DNA of 64,000 nt from Sarcocystis neurona (Eukaryota > Apicomplexa > Conoidasida > Eucoccidiorida > Sarcocystidae), in NCBI GenBank assembly GCA_000727475.1, contig KL647308.1:992001-1056000 (forward strand). The letters are read 5' to 3'. The notes below the pieces were generated by a model. The model saw nothing but the letters and a program-made list of their open reading frames with translations, was not told where the DNA came from and made no database searches. Positions within the stretch are counted from its first letter, which is position 1, and each line of letters starts with the position of its first letter. A program made the position numbers and the translations under genes. Positions 48,801-62,300 of the stretch are shown here, piece after piece.

Positions 48801-51800
48801 CAATTTATATACGTATATGTGCACCTATCCTAGAAACAGCTACACTACTTATATATATGTATAAATGTATTTGTATGCAATATTTATACGTATACAATTT
48901 AGGTAAGTGCACCTATATTAGACGCATCTACACTACTTATATATATGTGTATACATATGTGTATTTGTATGCAATATATATATATATATATATATGTGCA
49001 TACACAATATCTACATGTGCACCTATGCTAGAAGCAGCTACATTACTTATATATACGTACATACATACATATTTTTGTATGCAATATGTATACATGTACA
49101 CCTTATATATATGTGTATGTGCGCGTATATTAGACGCAGCTACATTATATATATATATATGTATTGTATTCAATACATACACATATACAATTTATATATG
49201 TATATGTGCACCTATACTAGAAGCAGTTACATCACATCTATATATGTATATGCAGTGTATATACATACACATATATATACACGTACGTGTGCAGACATTT
49301 ATGGATTTGTCTATCAATATCTATGTTTCTGTCGATGCCAATATATGTGTATCTCTCTGCTTCTTCCCGTCTCGCTGTCTCTTCCCGTGTCTCGCTGCCT
49401 CTTCGCGTGTCTCCGTGTCTCTTCGTGTCTGTCTGTCTTCCTCCTTCTGTTGCTTTCCGTGGACGTGGACAAATATGTCTGCGCAGTGGCAGACACTTTC
49501 TCAGCGGAAGTTGTTGGTCTCCTCTGCGTCATTTTGCTGCTCGTTAACGCACGGGCGTTGGCGAGAGCAGTGCGCCGGGCCGCACGCAGCAGGGTGGCGG
49601 CAGCAATTTCATGGGTTTCGCTTTTCGTTGCGGCGGGGGGCGGGCGCAGGGTCCCCCGGGGACGGGGAAGACTCTCACGTGCAGCACGTTGGTGTATCAA
49701 ATGGTCAAATTGAGCGAAGCGGCGGGCTCTTCTTCTTCTTCCTCGACGAAGAAGAATTTCTCCTTCAACAAGGAGGGGGGGGGCCAAGTTCTCGTGGCAG
49801 CGCCCAGCAACATCGCCGTCGACCAGCTGGCCGAGAGAATTCATCGCACTGGCTTGAAGGTCCGTCGCTGTCTCGCTGTCTCCCGCCCACTCTCTTCTCC
49901 GTGTCTCGTCTCGCCCCTCTTCTGCCAGCAGCCGCTGCGGCCAACCACGCCGTCTCCACGGCTCTCTTCTGCGTCGCTCCTAGGGATCAGACGCTGGAGT
50001 CTCCTCTGCACACCTATGCTGGCCGGTGTATATTGTTATATAGAGAGAAATACGTATATACGGGTGTATTTATATCTGCATATGCGTATACATGTGTTTG
50101 TGAGTATGTACGTGTAGTCATAGCAGTGTATCATATGTGGAGGTGCACGCCTATGCACACACCTGCGGGTGTGCCCTCTGTATCTGCACCATATATATGT
50201 GTATAGACGGATAGATACGGAGGTAGGTGTATAAATCTATATATGTGTAGACGCGAACATATGTATAATCTGGAGAGAGGTAGATATACATGTGTATGTA
50301 TGTGTATGTATATATTTGTGTGGATGAGTACGTAGAGACAAGTGTGTAGATGTAAGTACACGCACAATGTATGCGTGCATGTATACCCTGCATATCTGCC
50401 GCATGTATATAGGTAAGGAGGTATGTGTATAAATCTATATCTGCATACGTAGACGTGTTCATATATATATATACGCTAGAGAGAGGTAGACACACATGTG
50501 TGTGTATCTGTGTATACGTATAGGTGTGTTAATATGTACATATAGTCATGTGTGTGTGTATATGTGTAAGTGCATGCATGTGTATACGTCGTCCTGTGTA
50601 CCCTGTATATCTGCAGTATATATATGTACCTGTGCACACATGCGTTCGAATCAGTTTACGCAATACGCATGCAGGTAAATGGAAATATGTGTGCATGCAT
50701 TTCCCTGGGTACGTATGAAGTATACGAAGAGATGTACATGTGTAGGTGTGGACGTGTGTACACATGTACGTATGTTTATATATATTGGAGCAGACTTGTA
50801 CATTTATATGTTCATGTATGTGTCCACATGTGTCTACTAATACTTTCGCCCACCGCCTGATGTATCTGTACGCTTATATATAAATTTATGTGTATATATA
50901 TGTAAATGTGCATATGTGTATTTGTGTCTACACATATCTCTCTCTATATATATGTATTAATCGACGTATACGTGTGGGTGGTAACTTAACTGCGTACACC
51001 CCTTTTGTACATGGCGTGAAGTCGCCTTGTTGAAAATCTGCGCGTCCCTGTTTGAACAGCTGCTGTTGATCGAAGTTTCTTCCACATCCTTCCTGCCCTG
51101 CGTCTCTTTTCTTATGCGTGCATGCACATAAACACATGCGTCTCTAGGTATGTATACATATTTGTATACGTGTGGACATATCCATATGACTGTATACGTA
51201 TATATACATATATATTTACGTGTACGACTACCTACCGCTTTCCCTCTCTCTCTCTCTATATACACGTACATATAAAACTACCTCTATTTCGCTGTCTCTG
51301 TGTCTCTGGGTGATTTATATATATGTACGTTTATCTGTCGCTCCTTCTCTGCATATAAGTGCCTCTCTCTATCTGTCTCTGTGTCTCCGACTGATCAATA
51401 CATAGGTGTACACATTTGTATATCTGTCCCTCTCTCTATATATAACTACCCGTCTCTCGCTGCCTTTGTGGCTGTGGATGATTTATATATACAAATTTTC
51501 CTATATATGTACGTCCATTCATCTCTCTCTCTACACATATATGTATATATATAAGTACGCGTCTCTCGCTGTGTTTGTGGCTGTTTTGTGTCTGTAGTTT
51601 CCCGGATGTGGCGAACACTGGACGACTTTTCCATGACTTGCATGAAAGTGTTTTTTCTGCCTTTCTCCGTTCCTCTCCGTCTCGCCTTCTCATGGTGTTT
51701 GTGGTGGTAAAGAAGAAGAAAAGGTCAACGCAGGGGACGGGGGAGCCTGGCCTGTTTTCGCATGCGCAGGTGGTGCGGGTGTATTCGAAGGCCCGAGAAT

Positions 51801-54800
51801 TTTCGTCGGCCTCCTCGGCGTCTGCGTTCTGCCTGGAGCACCTCGCGCTGCACAAAAATATTTACGAACTTCAAACTTCCACGAGCGAAGAAATGGCCAA
51901 GTACACCAAATTGAAGGAACACGTGAGATTTAACGTCCTGCGCTTTTCCTGTGCCTACAACGTCTTCTGTACCCGTCCCTCTCATCATTTTTGCATGCAT
52001 GTGTGTATATAAAAACACCTGCGCACTTTGTGTCTGGGGATGCAACCCCTTTCTTCGTCTCTCGCTCTACGTGTGTATACGTAGACATATATGTGTGGTT
52101 GTGTATTCATACTTGCATGCCTCTGTCTCTGTGTATTTATGTATACATATATATAGAGATGAAAGAAAGTGGTGGCGAAACGGACACGTTCACTTGAGAC
52201 GAAAAAAACGTAGGAAGGATTGACACACGTGGATTCTACGACTCCTTTTCACTCATGTATATGCGTGTGTCTCTGTATATAGATGTATATATACATATAA
52301 AGTGTACATACATACACACATACATACGTATATATATGCACGTAGAGAGAGAGGAAGAGTGCGTACATGTGTATGTATAAGGTAGAATGACAAGCTCCTC
52401 CCGTTTATACGAGGAATACGTTGAAAGGACTTGCATATTTTTATGAGAAGACCGTGGCACTTGTTGACGCTCTCTCCCTGTACTGTTCGTAACTCTTGTC
52501 TTCATACTAGGAGGAGGAGGAGTCCTAGTCGGAGTAGTAGTAGTAGTATTTGTTGTACTAGGAGTGGGAGTGATATAGGAGTGATAGTAGTAGTAATAGC
52601 TGCAGAAGTAATAACGCAGTAGTGGCAGTAGTAGCTGTACAAGTAATAGGGGCGGATGTAGTAGCGGTAGTAGTCATAGGTGTAGAAATAATAATAGCAG
52701 GGGACGTAGTCATTGTCGTATTAGTAGTCGTAGGTGTAGAAGTAATAGGGAGGGATGCAGTAGTGGTAGTACTAATCGGGGGCAGGTAGTAATAGTAGTA
52801 GTAGTAATAGGTGTAGAAGTCATGGTGGGGGATGTAGTAGTGGTAGTCGTAGTAGATGTAGAAGTAGTAGTTCGGGGGTGTCGATTTGTGTCTGGGCGTC
52901 TGTGTGTCAGAGCGAATATACGTGGGGGTCTTGCCAGCAGTGAACATCGCAGGCGTTCGTCTTCTTTTCCCCACCCACTCTCCCCGTCTCCCTGTCTCTC
53001 CATCTCCCTGTCTCCGTGCCTCTGTCTGTCCGTCTCCCTGTCTCCCCGTCTTTCTACCTCCGTGTCTCCGTCTCCATGCCTCTCCATCTCCCCGTCTCCG
53101 TGTCTCCGTGTCTCCCTGTCTCCGTGTCTTTCTACCTCCGTGTCTCCGTCTCCATGCCTCTCCATCTCCCCGTCTCCGTGTCTCCCTGTCTCCGTGTCTT
53201 TCTACCTCCGTGTCTCCGTCTCCATGCCTCTCCATCTCCCCGTCTCCGTGTCTTCCTGTCTCCGTGTCTGCTTTTCTTGCGCTTTTTGATTTGAGAAGTC
53301 GTCGCATTGTTGCCTGAAAGTGCGTTCTTTCTTCTCCTTTCTTCGGCCTTCTCCGCCACCAACTGAAGCCGTTCGTCCGCCTCCTGCAATCGCATATACA
53401 TTTATATGTATGCGCGCCTTTCTCTAGCATATACACATACAGATGCGCGCTTCCTTCACATGTATGTATATGTGTGTCTGTATGAATGGGGGGACCTGCT
53501 TGGCTACTTCATGTGGCCCTTTGTTTACTACACATTTCTGTGGACATATGCTCGCGGACCTCCTTTCTCATCTCCGTATGTATGTCTGCGCCTGGTGACA
53601 CTTTCAGTATATATGTATGTGTGAATATTTGCTTGTATGTGTATGTATATATATCTGTTTGTATATACAGATACGTATATATATACGTATATGTGTACAT
53701 GTGTATGTGTATATATAGGTATACGTATAAATGTGTATACGTTTATATCAGTATATTTGCACAGAACGTTTGTTGGACTCTGCATGCACGTCTCGTTGTC
53801 TTCTACTGTACACATATATATATATATATGTGCGGCGTTGGGGCTTCTCACTACACGTGTACGTCTAACGTGTAGCTCTGCAAGTCTGTGTATGTGCTTG
53901 TGTGGGTGTTCGGCTGCACTTTTTTAGTAGCCATTTGTTCGAGTGTGCGTCTTCTTTTCCTCTTCACTGCACATGTATGGAGGGATTTCCAGTTTGTCTC
54001 GGGAAAGAATCTCGCAGAAAGCGGATGTGAACGGCTGTTGCTGTGGACTTTGCATGCGCAGACGGGAGAACTGGCGCCTGCGGATGAAAAGCGGCTGCGG
54101 CAGCTCATCGCCCGTGCAGAGATGGAAATACTTCAAACTGCTGATGTCATTTGCACGACGTGTGTAGGAGCCGGTAAGTTCTGCTGCTGCTCGACCTGCT
54201 GCTACCCGCCCTGCTGCTAGCGGACCTGCTGCTCGCCGACCTGCTGCTCGCCGACCTGCTGCTCGCCGACCTGCCGCTAGCCGACCTGCCGCTAGCCGAC
54301 CTGCCGCTAGCCGACCTGCTGCTAGCCGACCTGCTGCTGGCCAACCCGCTGCTGGCCGACCCGCTGCTGCTGCTTCTCCAGCTGCCCCTGCTGTGACGCG
54401 TGCACCTTGTGCTGCTTTTGCTGCTGCTGCTGCTGCGACTCACGCACCTGTTCTTACTGCCGTTGCTGCTGCTCCCCTGGGGCGGCGCGGGCTCCTGTTT
54501 TTGCCTCTCGAGCTGCTGCTCTTGCTGCTGCTCGTGTTTCTTTTTGTGCTGCTCCTGCTGCCGCTACGACTCACGCACCTGTTCTCGCCGCTTGCCCCAT
54601 CCTGCTACTCTCGCTGCGGCTCATGCGCCTTTCGTTCTGCGGCTGCTTTTGCGGCTCTAGCAGCAGCTGTTGCCCCCTCTATCCACACTGCTGCTGCACT
54701 CGCGCATGCGACGAGTCTCGTTCCCCGCGCCCTGCTGCTGCTGCTGTCGCAGCCGTGGGCTTTTGTGCGCCGGGCTGCTTCACGAGGAAACTATGTGAGC

Positions 54801-56294
54801 ATTTATGTATGTATTCTACGTCAGTTGTTGGTGTACGAGTTGAACTTTGCTGCTTCTCACGTTGACGACGAACAAGTCGATCAAAAATGTGACCAGAGTC
54901 CTTGGCGAGATAGAGACGTCCAGAGGCCGTCTTCTCTCTATGTTCTATTTATGCATGTATGTATATATGTATATCTATATGTATGTATATGTGTATACGT
55001 ATATATACGTGTATGTGTATGTATATGTATGTGGGTGTATGTATGTATATGTGTGTATATGTACGTATGCGTATGTATATACGCATATGTATGTACGTGT
55101 ATGTATGCATATATATGTATGCAAATGTATGTATACATATGCAGATGTATGCATGTATCTGTATGTGAATATATGTGTATGCTTATGCATGTGTGTATGT
55201 ATGTATGTATCTATGTATGCAAATGTATGTATGTATATGTATGTATATGCATGTATGTATATGTATGTGTATGTATGTGTAGGCACATCCGTGTATGTAT
55301 GGGTGCATGTGTGTCTATGGAGAAATCCTACTTCTTTCTTATGTGTCTATTTACGTATCTGTATTCGTGTGTACATCTGTGTGTGTGTACGAGTACCTCA
55401 TTCATATAAGCACGTATACACCTATATATATATATATGTATATGCACACATATACATTCACGCACAAGTACAGATGTGTATGTCCATACGTGGACAGGCA
55501 TATACGTGCCTACATATATATATATATATATATATGTGCAGACATATGCAGATATACATCACATATATATATATATATATATATGTACAAATATACGTAC
55601 ATGTACAAGGACACATATGTATGTGGGAAAGCATACAAGTGTATACATATATATATATATATGTACAGATATACATACGCACACAACTACAAATATGTAT
55701 GTGCATAGGGGTACAAGTATCCCCATATATATATATATATATAAACGTATAAGAGATATGTAGACTCGCGTCTATTTTGCTCCTGAAACTTGAAATTCAA
55801 GTGACAACCTCTGCGTGGGTACATCGCCGGTACGACAAAGGAATCACCCATACATATATATATGTATATGTAGGAAGATAGACAGACAGGTAGATAGAGG
55901 TGTAGATGGTTTGATAACGTGTGCGCGTCTGCACTACTCACATATATATATACGTATAGAACTTCCTATGCGTGTGCTTCTGCGTCGTATATATGTGTGT
56001 GTGGTTATTTCGCGCGTATGCTTCTGCGCCATCCACACTTGTGCATTTGGTATTTCTGCGTGGATGCTTAAGTATCACCCATTTTGCTATATACGTGTAT
56101 GTGTGGTATGTGCCCTCATCTGTCTGCTTCTGCGTCGTCCACCCATATATTCGTGTGTGTAAGCAAATTGCAGGTATTATAAGCCTCTTCTGTTCCCAAC
56201 GTACATGTACACGGCCGCTTTTGTCTGTGTGCTCCTGTGCCCGTTGTAGTGATGCACGGCTGCTGCGGTCTCTATATCTATATCTCTATCCGTC

Positions 56295-56330
<36 letters not shown>

Positions 56331-59300
56331 TGGCAGTGACGCAGAAGTACACACGTAAAAGATACATATATATATATATACGTGGGCGACGCAGACGCAC
56401 ACACGTAAAAATTGCTATCTGCGTGGGTTCCTCTCTGTGCACGTGGCTCGACTTCGTCCCCGTGCTTCCTCGCCGGGCGGCGGGGGCAAAAGCAGGGACT
56501 TCTGCGTGCGTTGTTCGCGTGCCCCACACCGGCCTGTTCGGCGGCGCAGTTGTCTGCGGAGAGACAGCGCGAGCGTGCTGTTTTGACACACAGAGAGACA
56601 GCGAGACAGAAAGAAAGACGAAGAGAAGGCGACGAGACGGAGAGGAAGCAGAGTAATGTGAAAGGGTGTGCTACCGTACGCAAGCGGTGCCGCTGCGTAT
56701 ATGTGGATGTGTGCAGGAGACAACCGTCTGCAGGGCTTTCGCTTTCGGCAGGTCGTTATTGATGAAGCGACCCAAGCGACAGAGCCGGAGTGCCTCATTC
56801 CTATTGTTCTCGGCGCCAAGCAAGTGAGCGGGGCGAAAACCAGATGATACAAGAAAACAGAAGAAAGAGAGAAAACGGAGAAAAAAGAGAGACAGAGACA
56901 AGTCAATGCTGCTGTCGCTGCTGCTGTTGCTGTTGCTGCTGCTGTTGCTGTTGCTGTTACTGCTGCTGTTGCTGTTGCTGTTACTGCTGCTGTTGCTGTT
57001 ACTGCTGCTGTTGCTGTTGCTGCTGCTGTTGCTGTTGCTGCTGCTGTTGCTGTTGCTGCTGCTGTTGCTGTTACTGCTGCTGTTGCTGTTACTGCTGCTG
57101 CTCCTGTTACTGCTGCTGTTGCTGCTGCTGTTGCTGGTGCTGCTGCTGGTGCCGTTGCAGCAGCTGCTGCTGCTGTTGCCGCTGCTGCCGGGGAGTAGCG
57201 CGTGTGCCGGCCAAGTCTGGAGCTGTGCACCCCGTCCTTGGCAGCTTGCACACACTCACCTGCCGATGTTTGCCTGGAACTGTCCACGCAGCGTTAAACG
57301 AGGACTTTCGCAGCAGCACATTCCACGCACGTCTGTCACTAGCTTGTATTTCTATTCAAAAATTTGTACGTATGCATACATATATATATATATCATTTGT
57401 ACCTATAGATATGGACTACGAGATTGTGTATCTGTTCAGGCATTTCTACGTACATAATATATATATGTTGTACCTATATATATGGGTCACTAGATTGTAT
57501 CTGTAGTGGGGCATTTCTACGTGTATATATACGTGTATGTATATGTATGTAGGGGTCTGTACGTATAGGTATGGATCCTTACACATACTACATGCTTGCA
57601 CCCGGTGGAGCATCTTGTACATGTACATCCGACCTGCTTTACACATGAAAACGTTAAGAGGAGCGCTAGTACCGAGAGTAGCTGCTGTACACATATATAC
57701 GCAGTAAGTAAGCCGTATGTAGGGGGAACGAGACGTCCTCCTCCATGGACGTGGAAGAGTATATATATACACACATCTACGCATACATCGACAGCTACAC
57801 GCTACTATACTGCCACGAGTACTGCATATATATGTCCGCACGTATTTATATATATGTATGTGTTGTAGGTGGGACCATGTGGGTGCCTGCTATTGTACAT
57901 ACAATTAAATATATACATACGAATGAATAGATGTAGATGTGTGCATATGTCTGTTAGACATGTGTGTGTGTATATGTTTTCTGTGTATGAGAAAATGCGT
58001 CAGTTTCTTGCGCTTGTGAAGGTGGAGCTCAAAGGTGTCGTTGACCCTCCGTCTGTGAGTCGCGTATTCCACCTGCCTTGTCAAATTTGTGACCACCACC
58101 ACCTTCCTCTTCTTCCTAGTCAGATCCTCTCTATTTTAAGCTTTGTATTGCCGTACTGCACTACCAGGCGTCAAACTTGTCTTTCTGCTTCCTGTTCTTT
58201 GGCGGCGTTTTTGCGCATCTCTCTGCCAGGTGGTGCTGATCGGGGACCACTGCCAGCTGGGGCCGGTGATGTTGAACAAGAAGGTGGCCGCCGCAGGCCT
58301 GGCGACGTCGCTTTTCTCGCGTTTGCTGGCGCTGGGTCACCGGCCGCTACGTCTCAAGGTCCAGTACCGTATGCATCCCGCGCTCTCCTTCTTCCCGTCC
58401 TACTTTTTCTACGAAGGCGAGCTGCAGAATGGCGTCACTGTCAAGGAGCGAACGTACGCAGCGCTGCACCCGGGGGGCAGCAGTGGCAGCGCCGCGGCCG
58501 CTGGTGCTGCTTCGGGCGGCGGCTCCACCGCAAGCTCGAGCAGCGGCGGCTTCCCCTGGCCAAGTCGAGAGCGCCCCATGTTTTTTTATCACTCCTCGGG
58601 TCAGTCTGCTGCTGCTCCGACGGCAGCCGAGTGCTGATAGAAACACAGCGGCTTAGAGAACAGAGAGAGACACAGCAGGATGCACGGCGGCAGCAAAAGG
58701 AAAGCACTCATAATTGCAAAAGAAAAGACGGGCGCACTGCGTCTCTTCTCCGCACCTGCGACCCCCTCGGAGTCGCGCGCCTGCGGAGCAGCTTCCGCGA
58801 GACAAAACATGGCGCAGTGCCACGACACCGCAACTCACCAGGGCAGCACACAAGACCCACAAGATAAGAAGAAAACGAAGAAGAGGTAGAAAACGCAGAA
58901 GAAGAAGAAGAAAACGTTCTTTAATTTGTAGCGAGCGACTGTATGGCGTTCCACTGCGTTGTTGCCAAACAACAGTCTCTCTCTATATATATAGACAAAC
59001 GTATATGTACGTGGGTTTGTGTCTGCTGTGGTTCTCTGTGTATCTCTCTCTGTAGATACAATACATATATATATATGTAGGACAAGTGTGAATATATTCA
59101 ATACATTTGTGATTCAGACGCATGCACAGGTCCAATATACTATAGAGACGGAGACGCACGCATGTGTTTACACGGTATACGCATACATGTATAGATAGAT
59201 AGATATAGATATAGATATACAAATATTGTGGATACATAGGAGTTCTGAACATACATACGCAAACGTACATATACTACATATACTGGACAAGTGTGAATAT

Positions 59301-62300
59301 ATTCAATGTGTCTGATACAGACGCGCGCATAGGTTCGATATTTTGTAGAGAGTGAGATACATGTGCGTGTTTCCGCGATATACACACGTATAGACCTACA
59401 GATGCTATTCGTCCGTATAAATCCCCAAGTGCATGCACACACACGTGTGTACGTGTCACTGCGTAGGAAAAGAGACAGAAATAGGGCCGATGACTCCGTC
59501 GCTTGAGGCTCTCGGTAGTGGGATGGCAGAAACGGGCGAGAGGTCAAGAGGTTGGAAAACCTCTGCAACTTCCGAATTTCTACGCGTGGTCATTCGGGCG
59601 GTCTTGGGCCTTCCTTGGGCCTCTGCCGTGTATATGTGTGTGTTTGTGCGTCTCTATACCGAGAGTGAATATTTGCTGAGTTCGTCTTTCTCTGTCTATC
59701 TGCCTGTCCGTCTATATGTGATCCCCGTTCTATATTCAGACTCCTGCAGACTTTGCGTCGTCGCGCGCAGACGCACACGCACTTCTTGTTGCACGCGTGC
59801 ACATACCGCTCCGCAGGCGCCGCCTCGGCCCCTGGTGGGGTGTATGTACACCACCCGGTGGTGGAGTGTATGGTGGAGAGGCCTGGAGTGACTTGTTCTT
59901 GTTTAACGTGTGTGTGCAGATATTCCTTTGAACACGGATGGGCTGTCTTGTGCGGTGTACGTACAGCAGGCGTACGTCGCACTGTGTCAGGAAGTGAGCG
60001 GCTGCTGTGTGTATGTACCGCTCGCTACTGCCGCCCAAAAGCGGGACGTCTTGGGGTGTATGGACAGTGCGAGAAGAAGGTGTCGCGTTGTGGTGTACAG
60101 ACACCCAATCTTCGCCGAGGAAAAGTGTGCATTCTTGTTCTCTTGTGGAGCGCCTGGTGAACGCACATATTTGGAGAAAATGCTGTCCCACGTGTAGCAC
60201 ATCATCGTCTGTGTTGACGAACGTCTGCTGGTATGCGGGGGGGGGAACTAGCGGCAAGGCCGCCTCGAAAAATCAGTTCATCCATATACACATGCATATA
60301 TATGTATATATGTATGGATTAGTTTATTCGTACATACGTAAATATATATATGTATGTTTCTTTGCACGTTCTTCGGTCGAAAGACGTGTCACGCCTGAAG
60401 CAGAACTGCAGACACCTTTTCGTGTGTGTTTCTTCTTCCTTTTTTGTTCGTGAACAGCTGCGGAGGAGATCAGCGGGTCCGGCACGTCGTATATCAACCG
60501 GGTGGAAGCAGCGAATATCGAGAAAATCGTGACCTTCCTGTTGAAGTGCGGTCTGAAGTGAGTGACTGAACAGCCTTTGTCAATTTCCCCGCGGTTGACA
60601 ACTTGCCAAGTGAACGTCCTCGTGTGACGGTGTCTCTACGTGGTAGCAGCAGTCCTCCGCTGAAGGGCAGACGCATGCCTACCTCGCACTGGAACATATA
60701 AGACAGCCGTCTTCATACAGACATGCTCAATTACGTGAGAGAAGAAAACCAAACAACAAGGTCTGGCTGTTGCCCACACGTTTGTGTGCGCGTCTGAGAC
60801 AGGGCTGCACGTCCGTATACATAGAAGGAAGCTTCCTCTCTTCGTATGCATCACGTCCTTATACATAGAAAGAGACTTCTTCTATATGTACGCGGAGGCC
60901 GTGGCGGCCTCTGGTGTGGCCAGGCTCTCTGCGACACTGTTTTCCCCGCTCTACAACATGTACGTATAAGCTGTAAGCACACACGTGTAAGGGATGTGTG
61001 GGCGTGGAAGTGTGAACTTGCGTGCGGATCGGTCGAACACTTCTCTCGATCGTACGTCATTTTTATGTGGCTTGTCGTTTGCATGCGCGGACACGCATAG
61101 CAGTGCGACTTCCTTGTCTGCGACAAGTGTAGCACAGTCTCCACGAGTCCGAAAGCGGTTAGCTGGCTTGGGAATGTGTGAGGAAGCGGATGTCAGGTCG
61201 TGTGTACGTACAGCCCCCGCCAAATAGGGCCACTTGTGGTGTACGTACAGCAGACCACACCGTTGTCAGAAAGCGTGCCTCCTTGTGGGGTGTATAGACA
61301 GCACGTCGTCTTGAAGCAGTCCGCGTCTTTGTCTCGGCAGTGTCATCGCCAGACAAGGAAAGCGACCGGTGGATGCGGCCGGCCGCGGGGGATGCATTTC
61401 TTTTTCTTCCTTTTCCGGTTCGACAGCAGATTCCTCTTTGTAGACCTGGTGCGCCGCCGACGTATCTCTGTGACAGACTTTGACAAGAATCCCTCCCCGA
61501 AGATTAGCAGCACCGCACTGCTGCGTCCCCACTGCAGCAGATAGAGTCGCTTCCTGCACGAGGCTCCACACTTCCTGCACATTACTACTGACGCAGCAAC
61601 ACGTGTCTGCAGAGAGAAAGATACAGACACAAGAAAAAGAATGTCTGTCGACCTTTCTTTTCTTGGGCACGTATGGGCTGTAGATGGAAACGTATAAATA
61701 CCTGTCCATGAAGGTCGAGGTACACACATCTGTCTGTGGAAGTACAAGCGCTCATGCCCACATAGAGATACGTACGTATCTATGTAAATACACGGCTTCG
61801 TTTTTACATATATCGTATCTGTACGTATATACGCATATACCTATATATATATATATACGGATGCACACACCCCCGTGTCCGCAAAGAGATGCGTATATAT
61901 GTATGTGTGTGTGTGTATGTGTCATGCTACGTATGTCGTTCTTTTCTTCTGGGAAAGTATATGTGTAAATATATCTACAGACGAATATATATAGAGAGCC
62001 GTGTGACGTGGCGTAGTACACGTACGTGTATCTGCAGACGTGCGTATGCGGGAGACAGGAACGAGTGATGGCGGTGGGGACTTCGTTTTGTCGTGCGACT
62101 CAGTCGACAGAAAGGGGAAGGGGGTTTTGTCTGTGTCTGAAATTTTTTGCCGAAGCAGAAAAAGAAGAGGAAACGCGGGGCGACTGTGTGCTCTGGTGGC
62201 TTGTTCGCAGGGCGTCCCAAATCGGCGTCATTACACCCTACGATGGACAGCGGGCGCATATCACGTCGCTTTTCCAGCGGCAGAGCAGCCTCGGGCAGGC

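Noticed and set aside
48557..50206. 549-codon frame as an independent protein
   Set aside because: It merges UPF1 exon 9 with intron 9 repeats and out-of-frame exon 10; homology shows splicing 48688 to 49650 restores the helicase.
50640..50660. GTTCGAATC resembling a tRNA T-loop
   Set aside because: No acceptor or anticodon stems can be paired around it; the similar string at 21839 fails in the same way.
54393..55752. Frames of 338 and 301 codons rich in Tyr/Val/Cys
   Set aside because: Translated CTG and GTAT microsatellites of UPF1 intron 12, without recognisable domains.
56415..57506. Long poly-Ala/Thr, poly-Leu and poly-Cys frames on both strands
   Set aside because: All come from the CTG/TTG hexanucleotide array in UPF1 intron 13; the minus-strand frame is also antisense to exon 13.
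59910..60197. 95-codon + strand frame in UPF1 intron 14 with many Cys and Val
   Set aside because: It is built on the repeated GTGTACGTACAG elements and no homologous family is recognised.
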